Part shown: positions 50,576 to 63,267 of the stretch, in pieces | Numbering within the stretch: position 1 is the first letter of the stretch | Layout: each line of letters opens with the position of its first letter | Source: Cloeon dipterum | Taxonomy: Eukaryota > Arthropoda > Insecta > Ephemeroptera > Baetidae | Assembly (NCBI RefSeq): GCF_949628265.1 | Contig: NC_088786.1 | Location: 2,232,001-2,296,000, forward strand | DNA length: 64,000 nucleotides | Direction: 5' to 3' | Position numbers and translations under genes: made by a program | Notes under the pieces: model-generated | Databases searched by the model: none | What the model saw: the letters and a program-made list of their open reading frames with translations, nothing else | What the model was told of the DNA's origin: nothing

Positions 50576-51331
50576 TTGGATAAAAAATTATCAAATTTCA
50601 CTTTTGATTGACTGCTTTGCAGCCACTTTCATGCGATGGTTTAATAGATTTAATTCCATTAATCAGGCCTTCTTTCTATATAGTGAATAAACGTAATGTA
50701 TTTTCTAATCTCATAATCATCTTTTAATGTAAGGAAAACAACGATATATACCGAACAGGGTTTCAAGAAAAACAAAATAACTTGTACAAATCAAGTCAGT
50801 GTTAAATTAAATAAAAATTTTATGTGACTCACTTGATGGATCTTAACCAATTCAAACATGAGATTCCTAAAAAGAGTGAAAATACAACATACGTACAGTG
50901 TTTATATGTATCTGTTGCGTAATGTTTTAGGGATAGTTTTGGTCAGTTTTGTTACAGGTTCCAATAAAAAATCATTTCCACGCGTTAACAAATTTTTGAA
51001 TTATTAACACGCATGTAAACCAAATATAAACAAGTCTATTTATTATTTCGTCATATCAAACCAATTCAGTTAGGAAGGCTAAAAAGTAAAGCTGAAATGA
51101 AAATAGACGATATATTTGTCTATTTGTGTTTAACAAACACCATAAATGTTTCAAATTTAAGTGGCTAAAGTCCATATTTTAAATAAATATAAATATGTTT
51201 CAAATAGAGGTATCAGATCAGTTTATGAAATTTCTTGTAGTTCTTCATTGCTCAGAAATGTCATCCATTTTGCTTTGAGGATTGAAAACTATATCAAATA
51301 TGACAATCTTTTTGACATCTTTTTTGTGTAT

Positions 51332-51339
51332 TTATATAT
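51332..51339 (+). promoter_or_regulatory. TATA box of GTPase-like gene C
   Basis: TTATATATG about 60-70 bp upstream of the ATG at 51401, giving a 5' UTR of about 40 nt. Confidence 0.5.
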
Positions 51340-51400
51340 GAGAGTGCGTTTTGAAGTCCTCAATTTATTATTTTGAACCTGTATAAGATTGCGAGGAACA

Positions 51401-52809
51401 ATGAAAATGATGGAATGTGGAAAGGTACGTATTCCGAATTCCAAAATCCGTTTGCATAATAAAAGCAATTGTTTTTTCATAATAAATATTTCAGATTCTG
51501 AAAGTGCTTGTGTTTTCGCTTATTGTTGGGGCCTCCACCCTTCCGGATCAGGACGATTTAAGCGATTTAATTTTACAGGTATGAACCTTAACCACTTCAT
51601 GAAACATAATAATAATAATCACGCGTTGAGAGCTGAAATGCATAATAATTTTTCTCTTTGGAGTAGATCGGCTATAACGAACTCGACATAAATGGGAAGG
51701 ACAAATTCATTGTGATTCTCGGAGATGTCGACGGGGGAGAAAGCGAATTTAGTAATGTGTTGCTAAACGTCTCAACCAAGCCTAGAAAAGCGCGCACAAG
51801 CGTTTACCTCCCCAGTGTAATGTCTGACGCCAAATCCGGATCTTTGGTGATCGATTTACCCGGATTTCACGACAGCCGCAACAGCATTGCTGATTTGGCA
51901 GCTGGATTTTTTAATAAGATCGTGTTCGACTCAGTCAAACGAGTGAAAATTGTAATTATGACGACAGCAAATGAAACGCAAAATGTCGACTCATTGCTGG
52001 ACAAACTGGTTCAAATAGTCGGGGAAAACTATATTGGCCTGGACAAGTCTGTCTCTGTTGTTATCACGAAAGCCGACAATTCTACATCAGACGAGGAAGA
52101 GATAGATAATTTTGTTAAGAAAATTATTTTCGACTATTTCGTGAGTGTAGAAAAGTTTGGCGAGCAATTTTACCTGCAGAAGAGGGCCTTGCTCTCGAGT
52201 TTACTCAAGCAAAATTTCACCGCTGTGTTTAAAAGACCAACTAAAGAGGGAAATCCCTGGGACGCCCTTGAAATGAAAGAAAATCACCGAGAATTGCGGC
52301 TAATGATTTTTGAAAATGTCAAGTTCTCCAGTCCGTTCCTGGAAAGATGTCGCACAGTCGTTGCGAATGCGACAATCAAGAGACACGCTTCTTCAATTTT
52401 GGACGACTCTGTTATTACTCTGATTGCCGATATGATGCTCAAATTAATATTGGTAAACGTGTTGAATGCAAATTTTAGCAATAAGCTCTCGGTCGTTGCT
52501 GATATCAAACTCGAGGAATTTTATGAGTTTCAACAAATGTTTTCAAACCTAACTCGGGAAGAGTTTCATGATTACATCATACGGTTTGGTGAACCATTTT
52601 GGTTCGATATGAAATTTGAAATTAAAAAATTCGAGTTTGTTAGAAGCGCAATAACGGGTGACACATCTGACCAGGAATCGCCCGTCTTGGACGAGCTCAA
52701 GTTATGGATGTTAAGACGGTTGGACAGATTAGAATACATTATTTTACACTATAATCAACAGCAAAACACTCCTCACGAGGAGCCAACAACACCGCATTCA
52801 GATAATTAA
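51401..52809 (+). CDS. Predicted secreted GTPase-fold protein, partly degenerate (416 aa)
   Basis: Three exons: 51401-51424, 51495-51578 and 51667-52809, with both introns phase 0. The leader KILKVLVFSLIVGASTLP looks like a signal peptide. Start at the first of three nearby Met codons; starting at the third (51410) would give the same five-codon exon 1 as the two paralogues. G1 reads GDVDGGESE (Glu in place of the P-loop Lys), G3 is intact (IDLPGFHDS), and G4 is TKAD. FKRPTKEGNPWDALEMKEN and IFENVKFSSPF match the paralogues at 5474-10074. There is no anchor or KDEL; the tail is polar. It therefore keeps part of the nucleotide site but probably binds GTP weakly or not at all (inference). It stands 41 kb from the tandem pair and on the other strand. 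Confidence 0.85.
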
Positions 52810-54346
52810 TGTTAACAGCAGAGCTTTTAAACATTCTGTGCAGAATAAAAATCGCAGTAACTCCATCGCATGCAGTATCATTTTCTATACACTAAAGATT
52901 TGAGGGTGGTCTCTAATTAATCCACGGCAGATTCTGACGCGAGCACCATTGTTTGCGGAGATACATATCCTCCGCGGGCAAAGTGCAGCGCGGATGGATA
53001 ATGGCGAAAGCAACGCGAAAAGGAGCTCAGCGGCGGCGGCGGCGGCGCTCTCTGCGTGAAAAGCAGTGGAGAGAAGAGTGCAAGTTGGTGGCGATGGTGA
53101 TGAAGCTTTAGCAAAGTGTTGCTGCCGAGTGAGCTTCATATTTCATGTTCATGGTGTGCGTGTTGAAACGAACTTTTACCTCTATAAATCCCCACAACCC
53201 TCTCTTACTACATCATTTACTACCCAAGGCAGGGTGAAACCAAAAGAGATCACCACAGGATGATATCAAGGGAAAGCTTTTGAAAATTAAAATCATATTC
53301 AATATCATTTTTTGCGATGCAGGTTCTATTTCAAAATGCAAACAAATTTAAAAGAAAAAATTACAAATATCATTTTTATTTCAATAACGCAATAACTAAA
53401 CAATTCTCATTTTATCATTCCTAGAGTGTTTTGTTCCTTTCAATTTATGACTAGAGATAAATAGATAAAAATTAAAACGACAGTGAAACATACATGGATC
53501 TGAGTTTAGTAGCACCTGCCTTGAATTTTGAGCCTTGGACCAAGGCGTGAACTGCTCCTAATGTGTTCCGTAAACGGATGGATGCTGTAAGGAGCAGAAA
53601 AAGAGGCCATTTGCGCCGAATTCGCAGGTGCTGCTGCTTCCCACGCCCTCACCTCTCTCAAACAGCCCCTTTTACAATGTGTATTATTAGTTTTGTGGCA
53701 CCCCCTCGGGTTAATGGTGCTTTCCCGTGATTTCAACGTGCGCTCCTCTCGCTTGCTCTTATTACCACAATGCTATCGCCCATTAATCATCTCGCTCCCG
53801 CTGCAAGCTCTAAAAAGACCGCCATTTCTCACGTTTAATTGGCACGCGATCCGCACTTTCCTCCGATTAACCCCGTCCTTTTACGACTCAGATTGTAGAA
53901 AAAATTATTTTTCGATAAAAACAAAAAGATCTCGATAGAATTTATGGAATTTATAAATTACTAAAAATTACGGTTACTCACTCTCTTATATCCTCAATAT
54001 CCTCTGTCACAATAAATTCAGTATTCATAAAAGGTAATGTGTTTTTTCCTAATTTTTCTCAAGAATCCATCGTAATACTAACTATAAAATCCAATTTGTA
54101 TTTGAGGTCATTAACTTATGTGCTTGACGAGACTATATTTTTTCATATTCTCATGTCCTGATATACTGAATATTTAGTTGTTTAAAAAAATACGCAGGAA
54201 AATATGGAAACTTGAACCTTTTTGTGAGTGTTAAATGTAGTCAAGCCTAATGTTCTTCAAAAAAACATTTAAGAGGACAGAAGAGGAAGAAAATAACTTT
54301 ACCAAATAAACTGCTTACTTTGGTAACTTTTATTTCATAGGCCAAT
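52810..54346. other. Intergenic, gene C to TARBP1
   Basis: Contains a (GGC)n run near 53032-53045 in a GC-rich patch (52920-53110) and a TATA-like CTATAAATC at 53182. No gene is supported; the overlapping frames there have no family features. Confidence 0.45.
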
Positions 54347-57300
54347 TTATTGTTTCATAACCTGAGGTGCCAAATGATGTTGTTGGAAGTACTGCCAGAT
54401 GAAGAGAGCACCGGTCACGTGAACATTTAGTGACCGGATTACACCCATTTGTGGAATTTCCACACAGACGTCCAAAAAGGGCAACAGCTCAGCAGGAATA
54501 CCCTCTTTTTCATTTCTGTTAAACAATATTTGTACATTTTAAGACAAAGAAAGAAAAACAAACATGGGTTTAATCTCTGCTTTGTGTGAAACATTAACTA
54601 TGGACTGTTAGCTATGATAAAGGAAATTTTTAAATAATACGTTTTAATATTAAGGTTTTGGAACTTTTCCTCATAGAATTTTCATTACTAGCTAGCCGTC
54701 CAGAATTAATCAGTAATTTTTAAATTTAAATAAATGTAAGAAAATTAGCTACCCAAGGAGAAGAAGGCTCTTTTTATTGAATTCAACGCTCTGCAGTGGG
54801 ACGCTCTTTGAAGTTTGTTCTGCAGCCATCAAGGTGTAGCCTTCATTTTTCATGAACTGCAGATATTCAACCAGATTTTCTGGTTTAACCTGGCAAACCA
54901 ATTTTGATTTAATTTATATTCAATTCAAAATCATGCAAACTTACTTCCGAGAGATTGATCCACTTTTCGGCAGTGACGCTCAAACTTTTGAACGCAAGTT
55001 CATCCAAGATTTTCATGTTTCCAATAATTAGTTGAGAGGCGCCAAAAATTTCGCAAGTTCGACTCAGGCCTCCCAAATTTGGAGCCTTGTCCACCAGCGA
55101 CGCGACCACCACAAGTCCTTCCTGATTTTTTTGTGTGTCATAAATTTATATAATGAAATGCAACAAACCAGAGGAGGTGCCCTCTTTTCGCGAGTGCTGT
55201 TTTCAGGAAACATGTCTCTCCAAGGGGTCACTTTGCGTTGGACCACCGAGTGCAAGCATTCATCCTGGCTTTCACTATCGCCTGCAGCTCCTACAGTTCA
55301 GCCGCTAACATGAGGAAAATGCTGATTGCAAGAAAACCTTAATTACCAGTTGCTTTTAAAATCCAGTTTGCAACTTTCGACTTGGCAAGGCTGTCATTTG
55401 AGTTCTCAAGTTTTAATTCAAGTTCGGAGGCATTGTCAAAGGCAAAAAACGAGTTAGGCAGCCACTCATCCTGCCCAACGTTTGTAAGCCTTGGGAACTC
55501 AACTAATATGGTCTTAAAGAAAAAAAAACAACGTATTAATGCAAATGACTAGTTTTTAACGGTTACTAACCTCTAGCGACAAATGTTCTATGGGGTCAAA
55601 GACACTAAAGAAAAAGTCTTCTTGAAGCTTGACTGCGTTTTTCACTCCACTTGACTGCTCAACACTTGACCTCACACCTCGTTTCAAACATGAATGTTCT
55701 TCCAAACTGTGATCGTCGCAGACAGAAAAAATTCGGAGCAGTGCAACCTGATGGGAACCATAAAAAGATAATAAAACTATTACCTAGTTGAATCATTTTG
55801 GATTACCTGAGCGTAGAGGCGAATATTATAATTTTGGGCCATGCACCATGGAAGCATTAAATCAATTGAAAATCTTATCAACCGCGCCAAATCTTGATTT
55901 CTCGATTTGTTTTGCGCCAGACTGACAATCCAAAGATAGAGAACAGAGACAAACGATGGAATGGAATTCAGTCTCTTCGAAGTAGCCTGCAAAACGTTTA
56001 CAAGTTGGATATGATATAGTGCGCCCAGTCTAAAAAAATTGCACCTCTTGAATCTGTTTGACAAATCCATCTTTAAAGCTGCTGTTGCTGACAAGTATGA
56101 GTGCAACTAGCCACTCCATCATGTAGCGAACGCTTGGCTGATGGTTTTCTTCGGCTAAACTGCGAGTGGACCATTTTAAAATAGTGCTTTGCACCTTACT
56201 CTGTAATTGAAAATATATCAACATTTGGAAATTTGTTTGGAGGCAGCTCACATTTATTGTTGTGCAGCTAATGACTAGTAGTGACTGTGCGATTCTGTGT
56301 TTGATTCTGTGTACTTGGGATTCGGCAAAGTATCGCAGTTTTTTATTTGTACTCAATTCCACGTCTCTTTTAATGAGCAGGGCAGCTATTTGGCTTTCGT
56401 CAGCTTCGTTGAGCAGAAGGAACTTCAGTGCTTTAGCTCTTATGTATTGGCTGGACTGACAGTTGCTGAAATATAAATGAGATCAGCAGAAAAATAGCGA
56501 AAATTCACCAGTGATCGAATCGACAAATAGATGGTTTCTTTCGATTTAAATTATTTCAGACTCATTTCTGCTGCTGTGCATTCTGCTCCTAGGATTATTT
56601 CATCTTTAGACGTGCTGAAAACAAAAATCAGTCCAGCCATTGGCCGTAGAAACGTCGGAAAAGATTTTTATTTTTAACAAAATAGTAGTTTTCTTGATTC
56701 TACAGCGATTGGCTAAACCGATCTTGGTTTCTAGAACGTCAAAGGAAAACATATTAAGTGAAGAATGCACAGTGGCAAGATTGAGCCTGGAATCACGTCG
56801 CAAGTGCCTTAATATCCAAAGTGTATGGTGAATTGCTTACCTGCCAACTAAGATGTTTGCTGGAATTTTTTCCCCTTGGGAAATAATCTTCATGCTGAAA
56901 TCATTCAGGATTTTTTGATCTCTCCTCAAAACAGGTCCAAAAAGAAGTGCAAGGTACAGTTGGCGAGTGAAAATAACTCCTTCATTCACACTCTGATCAC
57001 ACAAGTTTTCGATGACCAGGTTGAAGAGACCAGCAATTATTTGGCTTTGTTCGTGGAGATCTTCTGTAATCTAAATTTCCATTTAAAAGTTGCACCTTTG
57101 TCAATTATAAATAAATACCTTGATGAGGCAAGCGACAAGATCGTTTCTAACAAGCATCTGAGCATCAAAAGCCATTTTAATAAATGCTTTTATATCCAGC
57201 CAGAAGAGTTCGGATTTGCGGTGCTCAAAGCATTTTGAGTAGCACTTTTCCAACAGCGCCACCACTCTAGGAGTGTCCATTTCTTGATGAAGGCAGTGCT

Positions 57301-59699
57301 TCAAGCACATCATCACAAATGGAAGAGTTTCTGGTCCACTGATTTCCACGGCATCTTCTGCGAGACTCAAAAAAATTGCGTGAGGTAATGTGAGTGCTTC
57401 CGAGCCTTCCAAGAGTGCCAAAAGGCAGTTCCAATTTGAGGTGAGTACGGAAGACACAATTTTGTTCCTGTTCTCTTTGTGTTCAAAATTTGCAGTCTGA
57501 TCAGAAAACTGGATGTTGTTCATTGAACCAAAGAGCGCCCTTCTTTCAACAATTTTTTGCAGAGTCCAAAGAACATCAGCATTGCTGGAAAAAAATTCAT
57601 TCAATAACATAAATTAAAGAGTTGTATCACACTTACCTCTTCGATTTGCAGAAATGCTCGACAACTTTGGATGCAAAGTATTTGGACATTAATGATCTCT
57701 CATCAGATTCCAGGATATCTCGGGCACACAAAATAATTTTTTCAGCGTCAATGAGCCTGGCAGCGGTCTTGGTTTCAAAGAGTCGGAGGCTGCTGGTGTA
57801 CAATCTGACAAGTTGCGGCTCCTCGTTCTGCTCCCTCTTGAGTTTCAAACATGCATAGCCAAAAATTCCTTGTATCGATTTTGGCCTGAGCACCTTCTCC
57901 AAAATAGAGCCTTGCCAACTTTCCTGATTAAGCTCAGCTTCGACTTCGACAATCAATTCAATCAAATCGTCCACTTGGGTTCTGCCTCCAGATGAAATGG
58001 AATAGAGTCTTGTTTGCAGTTGCTGCAGTGATAGCTCAAATTCGGACGCCAACTCATCTATCTTTTCATTTGATATTAGTCCTGCGTCACTCATGAGCAA
58101 AATATATCTCGCAGCGGCCTTGCTCGACACTTTCAACACGAAATCAACTGGGTTGAAATGGACTTGAGGCGTTTTGCGGATGAACTTGACCAACAGCTGC
58201 CAGTCCTGCAATCCCCGAGCTATCGATTCCTTTCTGTTGAAAGAGGCTATCAAGTCCAGCCAGGGCTCCATGGTGATTTTTGACACGTCCACCAAGCTCA
58301 GAGTTGCCCTGAGCAGCATGGACTGGGCGGTGGCTCGGAGGAAAACGTCCTGGGTCGACATGGCACTCGAGAGAAGTTGCTTCAACTCGTTCAAGTCGTC
58401 AGAATCCCAAGCTTTCAGCGGGGACACATTCCCCAAGGCCTTGCACACTACGTAAAGTGGAACCGGGCCCCACGAGATGGACCGTATGGCTGGCAAGACC
58501 TGTTTGAAGAACGCAACATCTCCAAGGGCAGCGCACTTTAGGGTAAAATGTTCTAGTTTTTCATCCAGGTCGGATTCGAAGAAGAGAGGCGTGTTGTCCA
58601 AGGCCGGCATCACTTTGTTCAAGAGGAATCGGCTTGTGTGCGAGCTGGGTTCGAGACTAAAGAAAAACTCAAGGCCCCATTTGATGATGTTGCTGTTGTC
58701 GTGGCTAATCACCTGACTCAGGGCTACCAAAGTCCACTGCGGCCCTATGCTGGCGAAAAGATTTTCTATCAACGGCAGCACTGGCTTAATAATGTGCACT
58801 TGCTTCTCTTCGAGGGTTTCCATGACCAAAAAGAAGTCATTCCACGATTCCAGGCTTGAGACTTGTGGCGTCCAGGTGATGGAAATTTGGTTGCAGTTGA
58901 TGAAGTCGAGAGCTCGTTTGAGCATGAACCGGCCTTGCTTCCTTGTCATTTGATCTTGACTCGTGAGGCCTCGCTGGATTAGCTGCCAGAAGTGATCCTG
59001 CTGCAAGAATGCCACATCAGGATTCTCAGATGACAAGACGAGCGCCATCAGCAGGCACAAAGGAGTCAGTTGCGGACTTTGGTCATTATTTTTGTGCAGC
59101 AGCAGCAGCCTATGCCAAATTTCTGTGATATATTCTTCACTCGAACCCATTAGTTTCGGGACCAAGTTTGAAATTGCAAACGAGCTCAAATTTTCGTCTG
59201 CACTGAAAATCAAGTGCGAGGAAACGACTCGAATTTTAGCCATCAATTCAACGTTTTGGTCTGAGCTGAAGTTTAACAACTGGGCGAGCAAGTTGACAAA
59301 CGTTTTAGTCTTTTCTGTATTTTCTTCAAACAGACTCTCCTCGCTGAAACTGAATAGGTACTCATCAGCTGCGTTGTCTGCGAAATTGACTGACACATCT
59401 TTGGGCAGGATTAGCAAGGAATCTCTTAAAATTGCGATAAGCTTGGGCACAAGCTGAGATTGTTGGCTGTTCATGATGAGGCTTACAGCCGCAGAAGCCA
59501 GTGATTCAAACTCCTTGATCTCCTCATCTCTGCACTCGTATTTGCAGGCTAATCTTAAAGCCACGAGGCGCTGAACGTCTGACACGGTTTTTTCCTCCTC
59601 AGAAAGAGGAAGTAGAGCTTTGAGGTTGTCATCAAAGACTCTTGCAATCTGCTTTCGTCCATCGTCCGAGATGAGCTCATGATAGCTGCCTACATCCAT
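54347..59699 (-). CDS. TARBP1: TARBP1-type tRNA (guanosine-2'-O-)-methyltransferase (1418 aa)
   Basis: Twelve exons, minus strand: 59699-57637, 57584-57119, 57070-56841, 56465-56252, 56200-56045, 55986-55807, 55747-55571, 55512-55347, 55290-55169, 55121-54945, 54889-54753 and 54515-54347. The N-terminal 1200 residues are helical HEAT-like repeats. The C-terminus is a SpoU/TrmH (SPOUT) domain with its three motifs: [20 protein letters not shown] (motif 1, with the catalytic-type Arg), [19 protein letters not shown] (motif 2) and [20 protein letters not shown] (motif 3, the trefoil-knot AdoMet site). The yeast relative Trm3 makes Gm18 in tRNA. The human protein is about 1621 aa, so this one is somewhat shorter in the repeat part. 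It ends VMKQ. Exon 1 is unusually long (2063 nt). Confidence 0.95.
56600..56830. repeat. Intronic repeat in TARBP1, related to 41450-41580
   Basis: One part (56600-56655) matches 41448-41490 in reverse complement (TTTTTGTTTTCAGCACGT), and another (56735-56830) matches 41480-41580 in direct orientation (GTGAAGAATGCA). This suggests a fold-back or rearranged repeat. Confidence 0.4.
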
Positions 59700-60947
59700 A
59701 TTAACATCCTCTCTGAAAATAAGCCGTTCAAATTATACAAATTATCATATTAAAGGCATAATTAACAGAGGCATTGGATTTAAAAAGAAAATGTAAATAA
59801 TTAATAGTTTGCCTTGTTTAGTCTCTATTATGTATAATATGTCTGATACATCGATGATTTGCATCTCCATAGCTCCTCAAGCTATTTTCAAGCATTTTTG
59901 CCATTGATATAATATTATTAAATTGTAAGTTGTTTTGTTTCCGTTGACCATTAAGGACCACTTTGGACAGAAAAACAGTTTGGTGTTGATTGATAAAAAA
60001 CAGGACCTCAGATCAGACCACAAGCTCATAAAGTCAGATAATGTCATAACAATCATACTCTTTGATCCTGTTAAAGCAGTGGTGCTATCCGTGCTATCCA
60101 ATGAAAACAAAAAACAAAACAGGACACACCATACATAACATTCAAGCATACATGTGTGAGACTAAATTGCGACGATTGCGACTTACTTTGTTTTGGTTTT
60201 AAATTTGAAAGCGGTTCCGGTTAATATTTTATCCGTTTTGATACCGGTATATTAAACGGAGTTAAGTCCTAATGTTGAAAAAAATAAAAAAAACAATGTT
60301 AATTTTCTTTATGTTATCTAAAGAGCAAAGAGTTTTCCGAGTTTTCCTTGATAAAAAATATAAAAGCTTATTTGAAAGATTGCTTTTTAAAATGTAAGCA
60401 TAGAATCGGTATCTTACCTTTTATATCTAACCGGTATAAAGTATCAGTTTTACAAACCTTTGGTTAGTAAAGAATCTATTTTATACCCGTTAAGAATAAC
60501 AATTCTCCCTTATTCCACACAATTATTAATATATTTAAACTGATGTGTACGTATTTTTTAATAATTTGAACTGCTGCATTATTTCAAGAAATCGCTTCTG
60601 ATAAACATATTTTGTTAGGTTGGTGTACAAATGGCATCTAAATTCAGCCACACCCACTACGCAGAGCCAGAGGCCAGAGACACAGCTGGCAGTTGGCTCA
60701 ACTCAAAACATCACGTATCATTTCACACACAAGCAAGACAGACCAATGTTGAGTCCAAGAAATGTGCGTATTTATTTTTAGTTCGTCGTAGCAATTACCT
60801 CATTTGAGATTTACTCAATAATTAAGTGGCGACCGCCAGTTGATCTCCAACCTAACTTCGAAAGTGCCTAGTCTCGAATTAGATTTACATAGACGAAAAA
60901 TTGCACACTGAGAGCAGTAGCAAGTTGAAAAAGTGGAAGAAACCAAA
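59700..60947. other. Divergent region TARBP1 / EI24
   Basis: Holds both promoters. ACCGGTA-type motifs occur three times between 60190 and 60440 (for example GATACCGGTATAT). No gene supported. Confidence 0.45.
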
Positions 60948-63267
60948 ATGGGAACCGTCGAAATTTTCCAGGTATATGTGCATCCGTAAAAAAGAGTGTT
61001 TTGCCCGTTTTGCCAAGATTCTAATAAAAAAGATTAAAAGCGTACATATGTAGGTTACATAAGCCTAAAAGCATGAAATAATGTTATTTGGTTATATTAT
61101 CTAATGTAGCATAATATGTACATAATACATATGTGTGTCACTGCAGTTCACAGCACGGTACCAAATTGCATTTTTTCTCGATGGCATTTAGAGATATGTA
61201 TTTACATATTCTTGGTAACAGCCGCGAGGTTGTCACTGAGCAAATTGTGTCAATCAAGAATGCAAAGAAGCAATGATTAATTGAAAACGTTCTTATGTTT
61301 TCAGAGAATTTTGTATGCAATCGCCCGCGGAATCTATGACAGCTCAATGGGATTTTTTAATTTGGCCCATCTAGACAAGAAGATACAAGAGCGAGAGCTA
61401 CAAACGCCAGTTCGAAGGCAAAGCAGTAAAAAGAACGAGAAATCCGCCGAGTATGTAGTTTCAAGTATTTATAATTATGCCACAGCCTTTTAACCAATCT
61501 CTCTAACAGGAAGTCAAACTTGATGCAGCAAACTCTGCAGTGTTGCACTCTCAACGGTGGCATCTTCCTCTTCAGCATCGTTGTGTTTGACTTCTTCCTC
61601 CTGCCCGTGCTGGGAGAAATTGTTATATTCCTGGGGACTGACCAAGAAACGTGGTTGTGGACAAAGTCACTGCTCTCCTGGACCTTCGGGGCGGTTTGGG
61701 TCTTGCCAATATTTTTCCTGAGCAAACTGATCAACGCCCTTTGGTTTCAGGTAAGCGCGCAAGGTCACCACTCGCAACTTTTAAATTTCAAACCTTTCTT
61801 TCCGCAGGACATTGCAAACTCTGCGTATCGCTACTCGCGAGGTCGGCCTGTAATGATGCCCAGCCTGAGCAAAACCGTGGCTGACTTTCTGTTCAGCCTG
61901 CTGGTGCAGTCGCTGTTTCTAGTGCAAGCCACGCTGGTGAGCAAGTTGCCGCTGCACCCGCTGGGCTACGTTCTCAGCTTGATCCACCTGAGTCTGCTCT
62001 ACTCGTTGTACGCCTTCGAGTACAAATGGTTCAACATGGGCTGGGAGCTGCACAAAAGGCTCACTTTCATCGAAACCCAGTGGCCCTACTTCTTGGGATT
62101 TGGCTTGCCGCTCACTTTTTGCACATCGATGGCGACCTCTCCTATTATGAAGTAGGATTTGGCCCTTTCAAATTGCAGCGGTGGCTCATATGTCTCTTTT
62201 TCAGTGGCTGCTTGTTCTCAATTTTGTTCCCGTGGTTTATCGTCAGTGCCAACGAAGCTCAAGTTGTTGCCAACTCTTGGTGAGTGCTCATTTCCAGATA
62301 CACAACATTACTATGTAGCCTGCCTTTAAATTTTGAGGACAGGGAAACTTTAAATTTTGAGATCCAGGTTAAAAAAGGGTATTTTTTGTTGGGGAGAATA
62401 TTGTGAGAATCAAAGTGGCACAATTGGTTGACTTTTATCCTCGGAACATGCCCGAGGTGGGATAAGACCATCAGGACAGGTAAGAAATGGAACCCTGGTG
62501 TCAGGGTAGCCTCCAAGCAATTGGTAGCCTGATGGATTCCAAAGGGTCGAATTGCACATTTTCTGATAGACTTGGATGTTCAAATTGTGTGCAGATCAAA
62601 CCAGTACAGTGCCTTTCAGGCTTCGTTAAAGTGGCTAAACGTGGCATTTAATGAAACAGCTTTTTATAATTTTTGCCAGACATTTAAATTCGCTCAGGAG
62701 ATTTATTCAACGTCTTAGACTTTAGAGACAGGGAGGGACTGCTATTTTTTCTGTTGGAAATTTAAAATACGCCTCTCTCAGGGAAACCAATGAATTAACT
62801 GCAATCAATCGCTTACAATCGAATTTACTGCAGAAAAAGAAATTTAGCCACAGTGTTTAAAATTTAATCATAGCGCAAGACACGTGCTGTTTGCTTGCAC
62901 TTTATGTGACTGCTCAATTCAGTCTCCAAAACAAGACAGAAGCCAGATTAAAACATATAACAAGAAGTGTTTTTTTTTACCAGCAGAAAAATGCCATAAA
63001 ATTCTGTGCACACGGCTGAAAAATTCAATAAGTCAATTTTATCTACATGAACCTTGTCTTGGTTTATTTACTCTGTTGCCCTTTCTTCGGGGTCAAATTA
63101 TGAACAAGTAAAAATGTGAAATTGCAATTTTCAGTGATTATCCAATGCAACTCTTCATGCCCGTGATCGCAATTTCCAACTTGGCGTTCAACAAAACTGT
63201 TGGAACTGGTGGAAATGCAGCTGGCGCGAACCCAAAAACAGCATCTGCTAGAGTGCAGAAGTCGTAG
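60948..63267 (+). CDS. EI24: Etoposide-induced protein 2.4 homologue (EI24/PIG8)
   Basis: Six exons: 60948-60971, 61305-61450, 61510-61750, 61808-62151, 62205-62279 and 63135-63267; 320 aa, human about 340. Multi-pass ER membrane protein linked to autophagy and p53-induced apoptosis. Family blocks: CCTLNGGIFLFSIVVFD, ALWF-type KLINALWFQDIAN, LHPLGYVLSLIHLSLLYSLY, FEYKWFNMG, WPYFLGFGLPLTF, GCLFSILFPWFIVSANEA and LFMPVIAISN. The frame runs on past the donor after PIM to a stop (TAG at 62152-62155 region), so the C-terminal exons must be joined to give the full protein. Intron 5 is 855 bp, much longer than the others. Confidence 0.94.

Larger units (their letters stand above)
48336..51331. other. 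Gene-poor region between homeobox and GTPase-like gene C
   Basis: About 3 kb without a supported gene. It holds repeat copies B and C, a moderately GC-rich block at 48540-48730 with an AATTAATT site, and another at 49740-50060. These blocks could be distal enhancers of the homeobox gene (inference). Confidence 0.45.

Noticed and set aside
52885-53263. Frames around a (GGC)n run
   Set aside because: Simple-repeat coding in several frames; no start context or homology.
58174-59457. Several plus-strand frames of 70-121 codons
   Set aside because: Antisense of the long first exon of TARBP1.
61357-61734. Minus-strand 125-codon frame
   Set aside because: Antisense of EI24 exons 2-3.
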